Source: Amoebidium appalachense
Taxonomy: Eukaryota > Ichthyosporea
Assembly (NCBI GenBank): GCA_963693365.1
Contig: CAVNZM010000010.1
Location: 5,704,001 to 5,768,000 of the forward strand
Length of the DNA stretch: 64,000 nucleotides
Direction: 5' to 3'
Made by a program: the position numbers and the translations under genes. The notes beneath the pieces are model-generated. The model ran no database searches. It saw nothing but the letters and a program-made list of their open reading frames with translations, and had not been told where the DNA came from. Shown here in pieces: positions 26,492 to 55,856 of this stretch (its first letter is position 1; each line of letters begins with the position of its first letter).

Positions 26492-27397
26492 TCACAAGAG
26501 CCAATCCTCCGGGGTGGCAAAGCAGAATTCGGTCATAAACTGGTCGGCATCGAAGTCCTTCCCGACACTCACGCACTCGAGCGAATACTTCAGCAGGGGG
26601 CCACCTGCGCCAAGGGCAGCGGCGATATCCTCCTCCGGTGAGCGTGCGAAAGTTTCCAGAAACGCGCTCGAGTTGGTGCATTCCAGTGCCGCATTCAAAA
26701 CATCGCTGTCAAGGAAGTTCTGGATGTTGAACTCGCCGAACTGGGCCATGGAGAAGGCGTCAAGTGATGGCGTGCAGGAGAGCGAAGGGGTGCTTGCCGT
26801 GCTAATGGGTGTAAGAAGACCAATGCTCTGGGGGCTGAGAAGAACGGACGGGGAAGAAACTTCTGAGGCCCATGACGAGCTGTCTTTGCTCCCACGCCGA
26901 CGCTTGCTGCGCGTCATGTTTGTGGCGGCGCCCGAGTGAGCAAACTGTTCATGCGCCTCATCGGTGAGTTGCCAGTAGGCGGTTCCCTCCATGCTAGCAA
27001 CGGGGGCCTGGCAGAAGAACTTGTTGAGGGAGAGTTGGTGGCGAATGGTGCTGCGCCAAGTCTGGCTGCCGTTGCGGTAGTAGGGGAAGTTGCGTGCCAC
27101 CCACTCACATATTTCGTTGGCTGTCCGACGACCGCTCTCGGATGAAAGAAGGGCCTTGACCATGAGCGTGGGAATGCTGAAGGGGGGCTTGACGGCAGAG
27201 TTTGTGCGATAGGTAGGCGACGAGGTGGGCGTTTGAGGGGCTGTGGTCTGGGTAGGAGAAGACATGTTGGCCAGCCAGCTGAGATTGGTCAGGCTGCTGC
27301 TGAGGTTTACGTTTGTGTCGGGGCAAATGGTGTTTTTCGGGGGCATACCGGCGCGGGCGGGCATGAACTGGGAGTGGTGTACGTGGGTCTGCGCCAT
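26492..27397 (-). CDS. Forkhead (winged-helix) transcription factor, single exon
   Basis: A 301-residue, intronless protein. The forkhead domain spans about residues 69-148: it opens with KPPFSIPTLMVKALLSSESG, continues through ICEWVARNFPYYRNGSQTW, and the recognition helix reads WRSTIRHQLSLNKFF, followed by wing 1 (YWQLTDEAHE). The canonical helix 3 is NSIRHNLSLN, so two DNA-facing positions differ (N to S/T and N to Q). The key His and the Ser of RHxLS are kept. A basic nuclear signal, RSKRRRGSK, lies at 163-171. A Ser/Thr/Pro-rich middle is followed by an acidic-hydrophobic C-terminus ending in EDWLL, a composition typical of activation domains. The start ATG is the first after a TATA box 160 bp upstream. 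Forkhead factors bind DNA as monomers and regulate transcription; the subfamily cannot be fixed by eye. Confidence 0.95.
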   Translation of the reverse strand: MAQTHVHHSQFMPARAGMPPKNTICPDTNVNLSSSLTNLSWLANMSSPTQTTAPQTPTSSPTYRTNSAVKPPFSIPTLMVKALLSSESGRRTANEICEWVARNFPYYRNGSQTWRSTIRHQLSLNKFFCQAPVASMEGTAYWQLTDEAHEQFAHSGAATNMTRSKRRRGSKDSSSWASEVSSPSVLLSPQSIGLLTPISTASTPSLSCTPSLDAFSMAQFGEFNIQNFLDSDVLNAALECTNSSAFLETFARSPEEDIAAALGAGGPLLKYSLECVSVGKDFDADQFMTEFCFATPEDWLL

Positions 27398-27560
27398 TTT
27401 TTTTGTGTTTATGTGTCAAACGTTATCCAATATGAGAAGGGATAATTGAAAACTCAAAATGTTCGTGGAGAGATAAGCTAATGCTTTCACAATGCGCAGA
27501 CTTGCCCGCGTTTACTCCCAAATCACGGGTGAGTGAGCTGGAGTGGCTTCGACGTGGGCT

Positions 27561-27567
27561 TTTTATA
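27561..27567 (-). promoter_or_regulatory. TATA box of the forkhead gene
   Basis: The minus strand reads TATAAAA (plus ttttata), about 165 bp before the ATG. Three CCAAT boxes on the same strand follow upstream (plus ATTGG near 27594, 27608 and 27631), within the normal NF-Y window. Confidence 0.6.
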
Positions 27568-27649
27568 CCCTGATATCGCGGATGCATTCATGATTGGAAG
27601 CCTGTCATTGGTCGGCTGTAGTGACAATATGATTGGGCTCTTTATGGTT

Positions 27650-30017
27650 CGAAATCTTTTAGTGACTCTTAGCCAATAAAATGGTATTTGTGTTCAGATA
27701 GTGGAAAGCCTACCAATCAGTGCTGTATAAGCACATTCCAAGGACGAAATTTATGCTTGTGTGATAACCGATTCAGAGCCCCGGGCCGCCGGCCTTCCAA
27801 ATTGTTCAAGTTCTATTATTTCTCATACCCGAAAGCATACACATATAAATATACTTTTTAATGTTCTCAATAGCATCAATAAGCTAAAAATCTGTGTTTA
27901 TTTGGGCGTAGTCTGTAGATATGAACGAAGCGCTAATGCCGCTGACACTCGAATCTGCGTCCAGTTCATTATTTCGCCGTATTAGACACACATCAATCAC
28001 GGTGCTTGTTTATCATTCTGAACCCCGAGTCTTAGTAGGGACATCAATGACCTTACGCCTGTATAAGTTATTGACCACCTTTTTTTTTTCTTTTTCAAAA
28101 CATTATAAAGTCAGGATGTACATACTTGCACACAGTGCTAATATTACATGCATATCCTAACAATTTGCGTCAATGTCAGCGATGCCATCGTTGTCCTTTC
28201 GCCTATCTCAGGAATGTGCGGGCTGCAGGCTGCGCGTCACGCAGAATACGGATTACGGAGTACGGACCCGCGGCGCGCTAATATGAACAATGAAAACAAA
28301 TCACATATGAAAGTGCCAATTTATCACCTTAGAGCGAGAGTATTGCCACTTTTCTCTTTCATCTTTACAAAACACTCGCATTCACTTGTCTATATCACTG
28401 AGTGCAGATCACAACGATATGACATATTTTTCGAGAAAAGCAGCCTCCCAATCAAAATCAAGGAACGGGTGAGCCGCAGGTTAGCCTTATATGGATATTT
28501 CGAATGCGTGATAGCGGGGGATCATCATCCGTGAAAGTTTCAGACGGCGCTTCATGTGGGCGGCGATGGGTTACCTTTCACTTACGGGAAAAGAGAATAA
28601 TCCATCACGTTGATTCTTGAATCTTATTGATTGCCATTGATTTTCTTCAAATTACCGAGCGTGCTAGAGTCACAGTTCAACTTATGCCTGCTTATCTCAA
28701 TTACAAAATCATTGGCCAGGCTAACATAAAAACGATTGGTTTACATTCCCCTCCAATTGGATGTAAGATACATTGTTCTTTAGATCGTTGAAAATCATTG
28801 GTTTAGATTTGGCGAATAGGAACACGCTTGTGCCGCGTCGCCCGCGCGCTCAGTGACTGCGGCGGCTGCGAGTTCTGGACTCACGGCCCGCGGGCTCAGC
28901 GGCTGCGAGTTCTGGCAAAACGTTGAGCGGTAAATGAAGGTTAGGAAAAAGTCCTACACTTTTGAATGAAGCAGAAGAATATAAAAATCAGAATATCGGG
29001 CAAGAGACCGCAGTGGGGCTCGGTGGATGCGAGACTGTGACCGACTCAGAATCGTACACCGGGCTCGTAATTATAAGCCTCCGGGGCCAACAAATTCCTC
29101 AACTAAATATCCAATCACACGCAAATTCCGTTAATACCAGAGGAGATTTAGAGTTCTGTAGATCCACGTGCATCATTACCCCGAGACCAATCCACAGCGC
29201 CGTATCGTAAACATTTTTGGTTATCAGGGATTCTGTTTTGGTGTGACCAGCCAATCATGAGGGAGGCTCCTGAGGCTTTTGCATGCCTGGGACGGAGTTC
29301 CAAATATGACACACTACACAACAACGCAACTTTTGTGTCTGGCCATATCTTGGCGGAATTCGAGTATTCGAGGTTTCCATCATGCATCATCTTGCCGAAA
29401 AGCTTGGCCTTTTGAGCTTCACCATGCCTGCATGCATATATATGCACATTGCTACACTACATACTGCACAATGACAGTGCACAGGCTGCTACAACAGTTT
29501 CACATGTACATGTGGCCGCAAGGCTTACCGTGCCCATGTGTGTTGATCACTGCTGAATCTTCGGCAGCAGGGGGGCCTCTCGCTGCAGAAGTATGCAAAC
29601 ATTCGCTTGGGAAAGGCTTCTCATGATCACGACATATGTGCACGACACGCCGAGACGTATCTAGACGTATCTAGCTATGTGACGTTCCTTTCCCTTTTTT
29701 CCCCTTTGCCTTACAATGTCACATCGATCACAACCAATGGCGTTGGTTGGCGGATATCACGAATATGCTAGGCTTAGCTAGTATGACAGGCAGTCACCGT
29801 CGTCCCCGCCTTCCCTCCCTTCCCGGATTATCCTCGTTATAAGTAACTAGACCCCCTCCCCCTCCCCTTCGCCCCGCGAGGCCTCCCCCTCCTCCTCCTC
29901 CTCCCCTAACTTATGTCAAACGGGCACCACCACCACAAACAAACACAAACACTGGCCCACGCACACACACACACACACACGCACACACACACACACACAT
30001 ATGTATATGTACACACA

Positions 30018-30113
<96 letters not shown>

Positions 30114-30620
30114 CACAGGGACACACACAGTGCACACACACGCGTGGCACTCCCAATCTAACTGAACAAGCATTTCCCCATGTCAACATGTACAACATCA
30201 ACGTTCGAAATGCACATGCATGGGAGTGGATCCTGTAACAGTTCTAATTGGCCAAATTTGGCAACCGAATTGCGCATTCAATGGCCGTATGGCTCTGAGT
30301 CAGGCTGCTTCACATGTACATGTGCACGGCCATTCAAGCTTGGGTCCGTATATACCGTTACTATTAGCTAGAACCACGAGTATATGAACTATCATAAGTT
30401 TTGGTACACACATTGCTTTATTCACACTGTAGTCACACACACACGCTCGTTGATCACTGACACATTGACTCACACAAAACGAACGTTTTTACGTGTGTGC
30501 TGGTGCTTAGCAGATATCTCGATCCATCTATCTGCCAGTCCGAGGCTCTGAGAGCCGAGCCACGGAGGAATTTGGCCATGAGAATCTTTCATGAGATAAC
30601 ATATTCCGTACTGCCTTCTA
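27650..30620. other. Long spacer upstream of the forkhead gene
   Basis: Nearly 2 kb of this (27650-29800) is free of simple repeats and shows no convincing coding region on either strand. It may be regulatory DNA. The 14-bp palindrome CACATGTACATGTG occurs twice, near 29502 and 30310. C-rich sequence at 29850-29905 and a (CA)n array (29960-30112, broken by tatgtatatgta) follow. Confidence 0.6.
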
Positions 30621-30627
30621 GATCTTT

Positions 30628-30771
30628 CGGGGGGAGGGAGGGGGGAGGGGGGGGGGGAGAGAGGGAGGGGGGGGGGGGGGGGGAGGGGGGAGGGGGAGCT
30701 AGGGGGAGCGGAGCGGAGGGAGCCTCGGAGAAAGAGAGAAAAAGGGGGGGGGTGGGGGTGAAACAGTTACT

Positions 30772-30824
<53 letters not shown>

Positions 30825-30912
30825 GCGAGAGCGCGAGAGAGATCTAGAGAGACGGGGGGAGAGAGAAGAGAAGAGAGAGAGAGAGAGAGAGGGAGACAGA
30901 GAGGGAGAGGGA

Positions 30913-30992
<80 letters not shown>

Positions 30993-31006
30993 AGGAGGGA
31001 GGGAGA

Positions 31007-31063
<57 letters not shown>

Positions 31064-31064
31064 G

Positions 31065-31097
<33 letters not shown>

Positions 31098-31655
31098 GGG
31101 GGGGGGAGAGAGAGAGAGAGAGAGAGAAGAGGGAGAGGGAGAGGGCGAGAGAAAGAGAGGGGGGGGGGGGGGGGGGGGGGGGGGGGAGGGTGCAAATTGA
31201 CGGCGAAGATTTCGGATGATTTCACTATTAACTTGACCTGTGTGTTGCTTAACAATAATAACACACTAAATTCTTTTTTTTATAAAAAATCTATTAATAA
31301 TCTCATGGCCGAGATCGTCACCAGATTCTGAAAGCGTTAAAGCAAAAAATGGACACAGTGCTGCATTGTAGTCTGACGGGCGACGTTGCACATATCGCCC
31401 GAAGACATAACATGCACTGCCGCGCTCAGATGGTAAAGTTTTTAAGTTTATTCAGAGCAAAAAGCATCAATGCAGCCTGAGAAATGACGTAACATGATTT
31501 GTAACCAATGATGCTGACTAAGGGTCATCAGTGTCTTGCAATGAACACAAGTATATCGTACGTAGATCCAGAGGTACTTGCATACTATTATCCTCCTCCC
31601 CCCCCCCCTCCCCCTTCTCCCCCCCCCACCCCCCCACACACACACCAAACAGCGA

Positions 31656-31698
<43 letters not shown>

Positions 31699-31915
31699 GA
31701 GAGAGAGGGAGGGAGAGGGAGGGAGGGAGGGAGTGAGTGAGTGAGTGAGGGAGGGAGAGAGGGAGTGAGGGAGGGAGGGACGGAGTGAGGGAGTGAGGGA
31801 GTCAGGGAGTTAAGGAGGGAGGGAGAGAAGGGGGGGGGGGGGGGGGGGAGGGGGAGGGAGCGAGAAAGAGAGAGAGGGAGGGGGGGGTGGGGGGGAGGGG
31901 GGAGAGAGAGAAGAG
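30628..31915. repeat. Large G-run and (GA)n block
   Basis: G tracts (30640-30700, 30787-30823, 31161-31187) alternate with long (GA)n arrays (30880-31010, 31012-31135). After 400 bp of unique sequence a second block of G39 and (GGGA)/(GTGA)n occupies 31658-31915. Both lie downstream of the dioxygenase stop. Confidence 0.9.
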
Positions 31916-31959
31916 AGCGAGGCATCCCCAGGGTTATATACATATAGCCTCCTATCCAC

Positions 31960-40876
<8,917 letters not shown>

Positions 40877-41050
40877 GGTGCTGTGTGTTCTGCAGTGTGA
40901 ATATATTAGCTACGTATATAAAGTACCCTATGTTTAGTTTTGTTTGCAGTGCATGGCATATAGGCATTTGTACGCCTCTTGCAGGCTACTGAAGTCTTAT
41001 CTATTATCTACACACATATATTGGTGTGTTGTGGCTGGTGCCATGCATGC

Positions 41051-41073
41051 CCTACCACCTACTGAGGCGGTGT

Positions 41074-41110
<37 letters not shown>

Positions 41111-41634
41111 TTAAAAGGGACCGCCTAAGTAGATGTAAAAACGTCGCACGTGCGGCAACACGTCAGTACGTGTTAGATGCATGCCCCCAAGTTGAAAAAT
41201 TTGGCGGGATGATTGCGCAAACAACACCATATAAGGCTAAATCGCGCCATCGGAGCGCGGCGCTCCGGAAGCAGCCATGGCAAAAACCACGTGCAAAAAA
41301 AACGTGTTTTCATGATAAAGCAAAGCACTGCACAAGTTATGAATAGTTAGTATATACGTACTGTGTATAAGAAGTGCGACTAATAGATGCTGGCAGAATA
41401 CTAAGGGATATAAGATATAGTGACAGCTTGAGAAAAGTCAAAGCTTCTACTCGTTGTTGAAGGAGTGAATAAGTCTCACAATCTATTCATCCCATACATA
41501 CGAGAACATCCTAACACGTACTGACGTGTTGCCGCACGTGCGACGTTTTAACATCTACTTAGGCGGCCCCTTTTAAGTAGGAAAAAAAAAAAAAAAAAAA
41601 AAAAAAAGGAGACACCGCCTCAGTAGGTGGTAGG
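41051..41634. mobile_element. Non-autonomous TIR element (MITE) with about 128-bp inverted repeats
   Basis: The left arm 41051-41179 and right arm 41507-41634 are inverted copies (CCTACCACCTACTGAGGCGG at both ends) including a poly-T/poly-A run and the inner part ACGTCGCACGTGCGGCAACA. The termini can be read as TA|CCACC...GGTGG|TA, consistent with a TA target duplication of Tc1/mariner type. The 327-bp interior has no transposase frame. Each arm also contains its own inner inverted repeat (ACCTACTGAGGCGGT versus ACCGCCTAAGTAGAT) around the T-run. It lies between the oxygenase and TRMO. Confidence 0.85.
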
Positions 41635-41760
41635 AGAACATCTGTTTGTTCATTACATCGTGGCAGCCTCGTGCACATGACGAGTTTTGGTGTGCTGCGT
41701 CTGCACTGCCGCTTGGGCGGCATACTCAGGCGTGCCAACAATAATACTGTGTTGAGAGGT

Positions 41761-41794
<34 letters not shown>

Positions 41795-42755
41795 CTCCCC
41801 CCTCACCCGCCCCCCCCGCTCCCCCTCTCTCCCCGGACCCCAACTCCCAACACCACACAGGTTCCTTCTTTCGCTTCTTGTAGTTATATTTCATGTCAAA
41901 TAATGGGATATTTTGTGATGTGTGAGGGAGCTAGGGCTCAGAAAGGGCAGCTGCGATAACTGTGAGTACCAACTCAACAGGGGGGGAGGAGGGGATATGA
42001 GATCTGTTTCTCTATGGCGCTAACCCCTTGTCCCCTCCCCCTCCTCCCCCTTCTCACCTCCCCCCCCCCCCCCCCCCCTCCCCCCCCCCCCCCCCTCCCT
42101 CCCCCCTCCCCCTAATAATCGTGCCTGCACGTCCGAGAGGAATCCTGTCACGTTAGCATCAGATCCTCCCTCCCTCCCCCCCCCCCCCCCCTCCCCCCCA
42201 CTTTTCCCCCCAGCCCTCCTCTCCGGTCTTCTCCCTCTCGCGTCTCCTCCTTCTGTCCCTCCCCGTTCTGCGTGCATACACTTATTCCTCGGTCAAACCT
42301 TCCTTTTTAGAGAGATCCAGTGTCTATGCTGTACCGGAACTCTAGATAATGCACCGGATTTGAGAGTACCAGTCGTTCATTTGAAGCACAACACATAAGC
42401 AAACATCCAGTGGTGCCAAGTCTTTTTTTTTTCTTTTTTTTTTCCCTTTCTTCCTATGGGGGTGGGGTGGGGGGAGTGGGGGGAAGGGGGGGGGAGGGGG
42501 GGGGGAGGGGGGAACAACTAAACGTTATGCTTCAGAGTCGGAATGTGGGAAAAATGACAGAAGGGCATCTTGGATTGGCTCGTGAGATTGGATTGGTGGA
42601 GGGTGGGTGCAAGGGGGCGGGGGGGGGGGGGGGGGGGGGGTGAGGGGTGGGGGGGAAAGGGTGTGGGGGGGAGGGGAAGGGTGAGGGGTGGTGGTGGTGG
42701 TGGCAGTCTTGGTGGGGGGGAAAGTCAAAAGCTAACAGTAGGATTGCAACCGCAG
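41635..42755. other. Spacer upstream of TRMO
   Basis: C tracts at 41762-41793, 42060-42115 and 42178-42190 and G tracts at 42470-42512 and 42618-42640 dominate. A run of ATTGG pentamers (near 42574, 42588 and 42593) could be inverted CCAAT boxes of the TRMO promoter. A 5' exon of TRMO may be hidden here (an ATG lies at 42555), but it cannot be fixed. Confidence 0.4.
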
Positions 42756-51958
<9,203 letters not shown>

Positions 51959-52398
51959 GTAATCACGAGACAATGTCAGTCTGTTAATGTTGCGTGGACA
52001 GACGGCGCCCGATGGACGTTTCAATTTGTTAACACGAAGACATATAGAAGATTTGTAATTATGGTATTGGACTAGTGGACTTGACAAGTTGGCCCATGTC
52101 AATCCACAGGTTTACATATATTTCGGGGCAGGGTGGCAGGAGTGGTGGCAGGTGGTCACTGCATGAAGGTATAAGCTATATTTTTTGATTCAAACTTAAC
52201 TTCAGTGAAGGTACGAATGTTAAAAAACGCACAATGATTGCGAACAAGCACCGCTAGAAACACAGAAGAGCCAGTGGCAGTGAAGGCACCTTTTTTCCTT
52301 CTATTAAAGGTTTGCTGCTTGTACTCTGTCTGTTGCTGAGCCGCTCATGCTATCCAGTTGTATGCTCGTGCTTGGAGGCGGGTACCCAGAGTCAGACA

Positions 52399-52404
52399 AA
52401 TAAA
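52399..52404 (+). terminator. AATAAA of TRMO
   Basis: About 440 bases after the TAG at 51956-51958; an ATTAAA lies earlier near 52303. Confidence 0.45.
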
Positions 52405-52443
52405 TAATTGCATTTGAGACTGCACCAGGCAGACCAAAAGCAC

Positions 52444-52449
52444 TTTATT
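52444..52449 (-). terminator. Minus-strand AATAAA
   Basis: The plus strand reads tttatt, about 315 bases past the 52762 stop. It lies only 40 bases from the TRMO signal on the other strand, so the two transcripts converge and probably overlap. Confidence 0.45.
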
Positions 52450-52761
52450 ACATACCAGGTGGTATACGCAGCAAGCCCAAAACAAGTTACGTTTCAGAAC
52501 TTTTGCCGGAGTAAGCCCCGGACGGAGAATAACCAAACAGGACGAACATTAACAGAGGAAATAGTTCAACATGCATTTTAAAGTTACGCTTAAGAAGAGG
52601 TTGGGGGTCTCAGGTCAGCTACAGTCCAAGCCACGGCCATCTATTCTAGATGGCCGTGAGTCCAAGCTTAAATAAATCATTCGATATGCTAATATATACA
52701 GTCAAATGTTCAACATCAAGCGTACATTCATTAAAGTTGCAACATAATTCATCCGAACGCT

Positions 52762-53145
52762 TCATGCACCCAAACTCATAACAGACCGATCAGTTTGCTT
52801 GTCTCCTTGCTGCTTGGGTACCATAAAGAGGTCCCGAGCGATGAGCGCAGCCGTGCTTTTGTAGACACTGGTATGGTCTTCGGGAATTCGGAGAGGGGCA
52901 ACATGAACTGGTGGCGGTCTGACACAATCTGTAGACTTCTGATGTGCGAGTCCTTGGCTTGGCGCTCTGCCGAGCGAACGTGAATCAACACTCGAGCTCA
53001 CTGAACCCTCCGAAGCAGTTCTTGGTCGACAAAGGGTGCCAGACTGTGTCATATAGCGGGGTGCTGGCATGCTCATGTCAAAGAGAATGGTTTCGAGGCT
53101 GTCAACCCGCTCCATTGTAGACAACGTAGACACCTCCGCCCCCAT
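52762..53145 (-). CDS. Small possibly N-myristoylated protein, unknown
   Basis: A 127-residue single-exon frame that does not resemble a known family. It starts MGAEVS, which fits the N-myristoylation rule (Gly2, small residue at 6). A predicted amphipathic stretch (MERVDSLETILFDM) is followed by a Ser-rich middle with possible phosphosites (RTASEGSVSSSVDSRS) and an ordered-looking C-terminal part (YKSTAALIARDLFMVPK). The composition is normal, not repeat-derived. A TATATAAAG lies on the same strand about 340 bp upstream, with a CCAAT nearby, and AATAAA follows downstream, so a real transcript is plausible. An upstream minus-strand frame (53260-53508) in the leader was not accepted. Confidence 0.45.
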   Translation of the reverse strand: MGAEVSTLSTMERVDSLETILFDMSMPAPRYMTQSGTLCRPRTASEGSVSSSVDSRSLGRAPSQGLAHQKSTDCVRPPPVHVAPLRIPEDHTSVYKSTAALIARDLFMVPKQQGDKQTDRSVMSLGA

Positions 53146-53483
53146 CTTTCCGTTTTTCTTGAATGGAAACAGTAGTGATATTATGATTTTACGTCAGCTT
53201 GTTGCAAAGACGAGCGATAACGTTTTAGACTGCCAAACTGAACGGTGGTTGCTTCAAGTTCATGCGTAACTATGACCTTTGTGTACATGTGTATCTGCAT
53301 ACGAGGAGTGTGTGCTATTATTCCTTGCTTTTGTTTTGAGCACCAACGTATACAAAGCATGTAGATGTATTCTAAATAGAAAACGAGTTTGAGCTTTTGT
53401 TATCATGAAACAAAACAAGCCTTCGGAGGACACACGAACACACCCGATACCGCGACTGAGTCTGCCTGGCCAGGCTACGGCAT

Positions 53484-53492
53484 CTTTATATA
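53484..53492 (-). promoter_or_regulatory. TATA box for the 52.8 kb gene
   Basis: The minus strand reads TATATAAAG. It predicts a start near 53455 and a leader of about 310 nt. A plus-strand ccaat (53503) is 11 bp upstream. Confidence 0.5.
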
Positions 53493-54349
53493 AACTTCCA
53501 AACGCCAATCGGAAATCGCCAAATAGATTGTTTTAACGGCTATGTCGGCATTTCTCGATCGTGATGTAATATTTTTACCATATCCGGACTTTCCTAAAAC
53601 GAACACTATATATATGGAAACTACCAATCAGTGCGCTCAATTTTATCAGGTTCGGCTGGCCGTGTGCCACCATGTACGTGATTTGGTGACGTCATTCTTA
53701 ACTTCGTGACATCTCAATGACATCTTGCAATTATGAACTACGTCATTACTACGTCATTGAGAAAGAAGACATAGACCTTAATTAGCACATGACCTTTGGC
53801 CAATGTAAGAGCGGGTTGAGTTCCATGTGCGAAAGACCGAGGCTAAATATTTGGATCCAGTTCCAGCACATGATGTTTTTCAGGTAATTCAATGTTGTAA
53901 TTTTAAGAATATATCATATAAGTTTCAATATTAATTTTTTTCATGCGTTAAACAGGCATGTTGCCTAATGAGTGTGTTACACTATTAAACAGTCAGTAGC
54001 TTGTCGAATAGCTTATTAGCCGATAGTGTGCAGCGTATAAGGTTTGCAATATACCGCTTGTTGGCAAGGCGCAACTTGTTTCTGAACTTTGAAACCGAAA
54101 ATTCCGAGGTAATGAAAGAAAGCAGACTATATTCAAACCTTGTTTTGTACTGTCTATGCATTTTGAGGGAATAAATACAATGAATCACAATATTCCTCTC
54201 TATCTCATAGGCTATTATTTAGCTGTTAGTTTTGGAATGGATCCCGAAACAGCTGTTGGTTGCTGGGAGTCGAACTCGGCAATATTGGCATGTGATCACG
54301 CAGCAATGAAAACGTGGCAGATGATTAGTTTTTGCTATCTATGAACGGC

Positions 54350-54581
54350 TCGGTTCAGACCGCCAGACCACGGTTTGCAATGTTGAATCGAACTGAGCCG
54401 CTTCGAGTCGGTTCAGACCGGTCAACTCGGCATAAGTGCCACGCTGTTAGCCCGGTGTGATTTACCATGTTTGTGCGTGCAAAAGTGTGTGTGAGTGCCC
54501 TTGCGTGTGTGTGAAGTGTGTGTGGCAAGTAATTTTCCTGGGGGAGTTAAACGCTAGTTGATCCCCCGCCCGAAAACTTGT

Positions 54582-54656
<75 letters not shown>

Positions 54657-54775
54657 AGCCCCCACTTCCTCGGCCCGGTTGGCGGAAACTCGCCGGCCAA
54701 GGCTCAGACCGTGAACTGCTCAGACCGCGGTTTGGGTGGCCAAACCAAAACGAACCGAACCGTGAGGAATCGGAT
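54350..54775. repeat. Possible foldback element around a C71 run
   Basis: Similar acggctcggttc / gaaccgaaccgt ends in inverted orientation and inner cagaccgc-ggttt motifs on both sides suggest a degenerate foldback element about 425 bp long. A pure C71 run occupies 54586-54656. No clear target duplication was found. Confidence 0.35.
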
Positions 54776-55513
54776 GTGTTTAATTGCGAAATGCATTGAT
54801 TTTTTGTTCCAATTGTTTTCTACACCAATCATAATGGGCTACTCTTGCCCAGGAAATGCACCCCTTGAAGCCCCCTATGGTCAAGGGTTTCTTGAAATAT
54901 CCGAAGGTTCATTGTACTAAAGAGGTTGCAGCTTGTTCGAGCGTATATACAATGGTTTATGGGTATAAAAATATTTTGTACATTATTCCAACATTTATTA
55001 CTCTTTATTAATTTCACCGTGCCTTCCAAAAAATTTGAATCTGAACCAATGATGTGATATGGTGACGAAGTTTCGCAATACAAACCCCTGAAAATTGTAA
55101 TACGGGATCTTGGAAGGCTATCCCGCGCCCTGGGAATTGCCAGGGCGAGTGGCGACGTGATGCACGCCACGCTATTGGTTCGCATATTTTGAAGTTGGAG
55201 TTAGTGCAAATAGTTTCAACACATAGCCGTTATCTCCCCGCCTCCTCGGCTCCATCATGGATATATGCCAAGGAAGGAACCATGAACAAACAAACTCGGA
55301 GCCCTGAGGGAGGCCACAAACTTGAAATGAATTCTGCAAAGATGGCAAGAAATTCCGCCGAGATGGCATCACATATGTATACTATAACAACCCTTACGTA
55401 TGTATGCCTGCCATTTCGTCTTCATTAAGCATACCTGTTTGATGATCATCATTTTGTGCTCGATGCGAGTGACATACATATGTGACCGTTCTCACTTGAA
55501 TGTCACGTGCCAC

Positions 55514-55627
55514 GTGACTGTCTCACATCGTGTGGTGGCTGCGCTTGTGGCCATGTGACTGTTTCACATTGTGTGGTGGCTGCGCTTGTGGCCATATGAC
55601 TGTTTCACATTGTGTGGTGGCTGCGCG
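55514..55627. repeat. 41-bp minisatellite, 2.8 copies
   Basis: Units at 55514-55554, 55555-55595 and 55596-55627 share gtgactgtttcacattgtgt followed by ggtggctgcgcttgtggccat. Confidence 0.92.
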
Positions 55628-55780
55628 CTTGTTTTGATCGTGTGGATTTTTGAGATGGGAAATGCTGGCGCACAGAACGGGAAAGGAAGCGGTGAGGCAG
55701 CTAGCTGCAGCATTTATACGAGGCAAGGAGAGTTTGGAAATCGGATGTGCAGAAGTGGATCGATGCATGATGTTCTTGCT

Positions 55781-55785
<5 letters not shown>

Positions 55786-55850
<65 letters not shown>
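55786..55850. repeat. (TA)n microsatellite
   Basis: About 65 bp of pure TA alternation. Confidence 0.97.

Positions 55851-55856
<6 letters not shown>

Noticed and set aside
41271-41320. Short ATG frame after a tataag sequence inside the MITE
   Set aside because: Only 12 codons; not a gene.
54236-54300. Possible tRNA or tRNA-derived SINE on the minus strand (gagttcgactccc, a B-box-like sequence)
   Set aside because: The T-stem does not pair and no A box or anticodon arm is found at the right distance.
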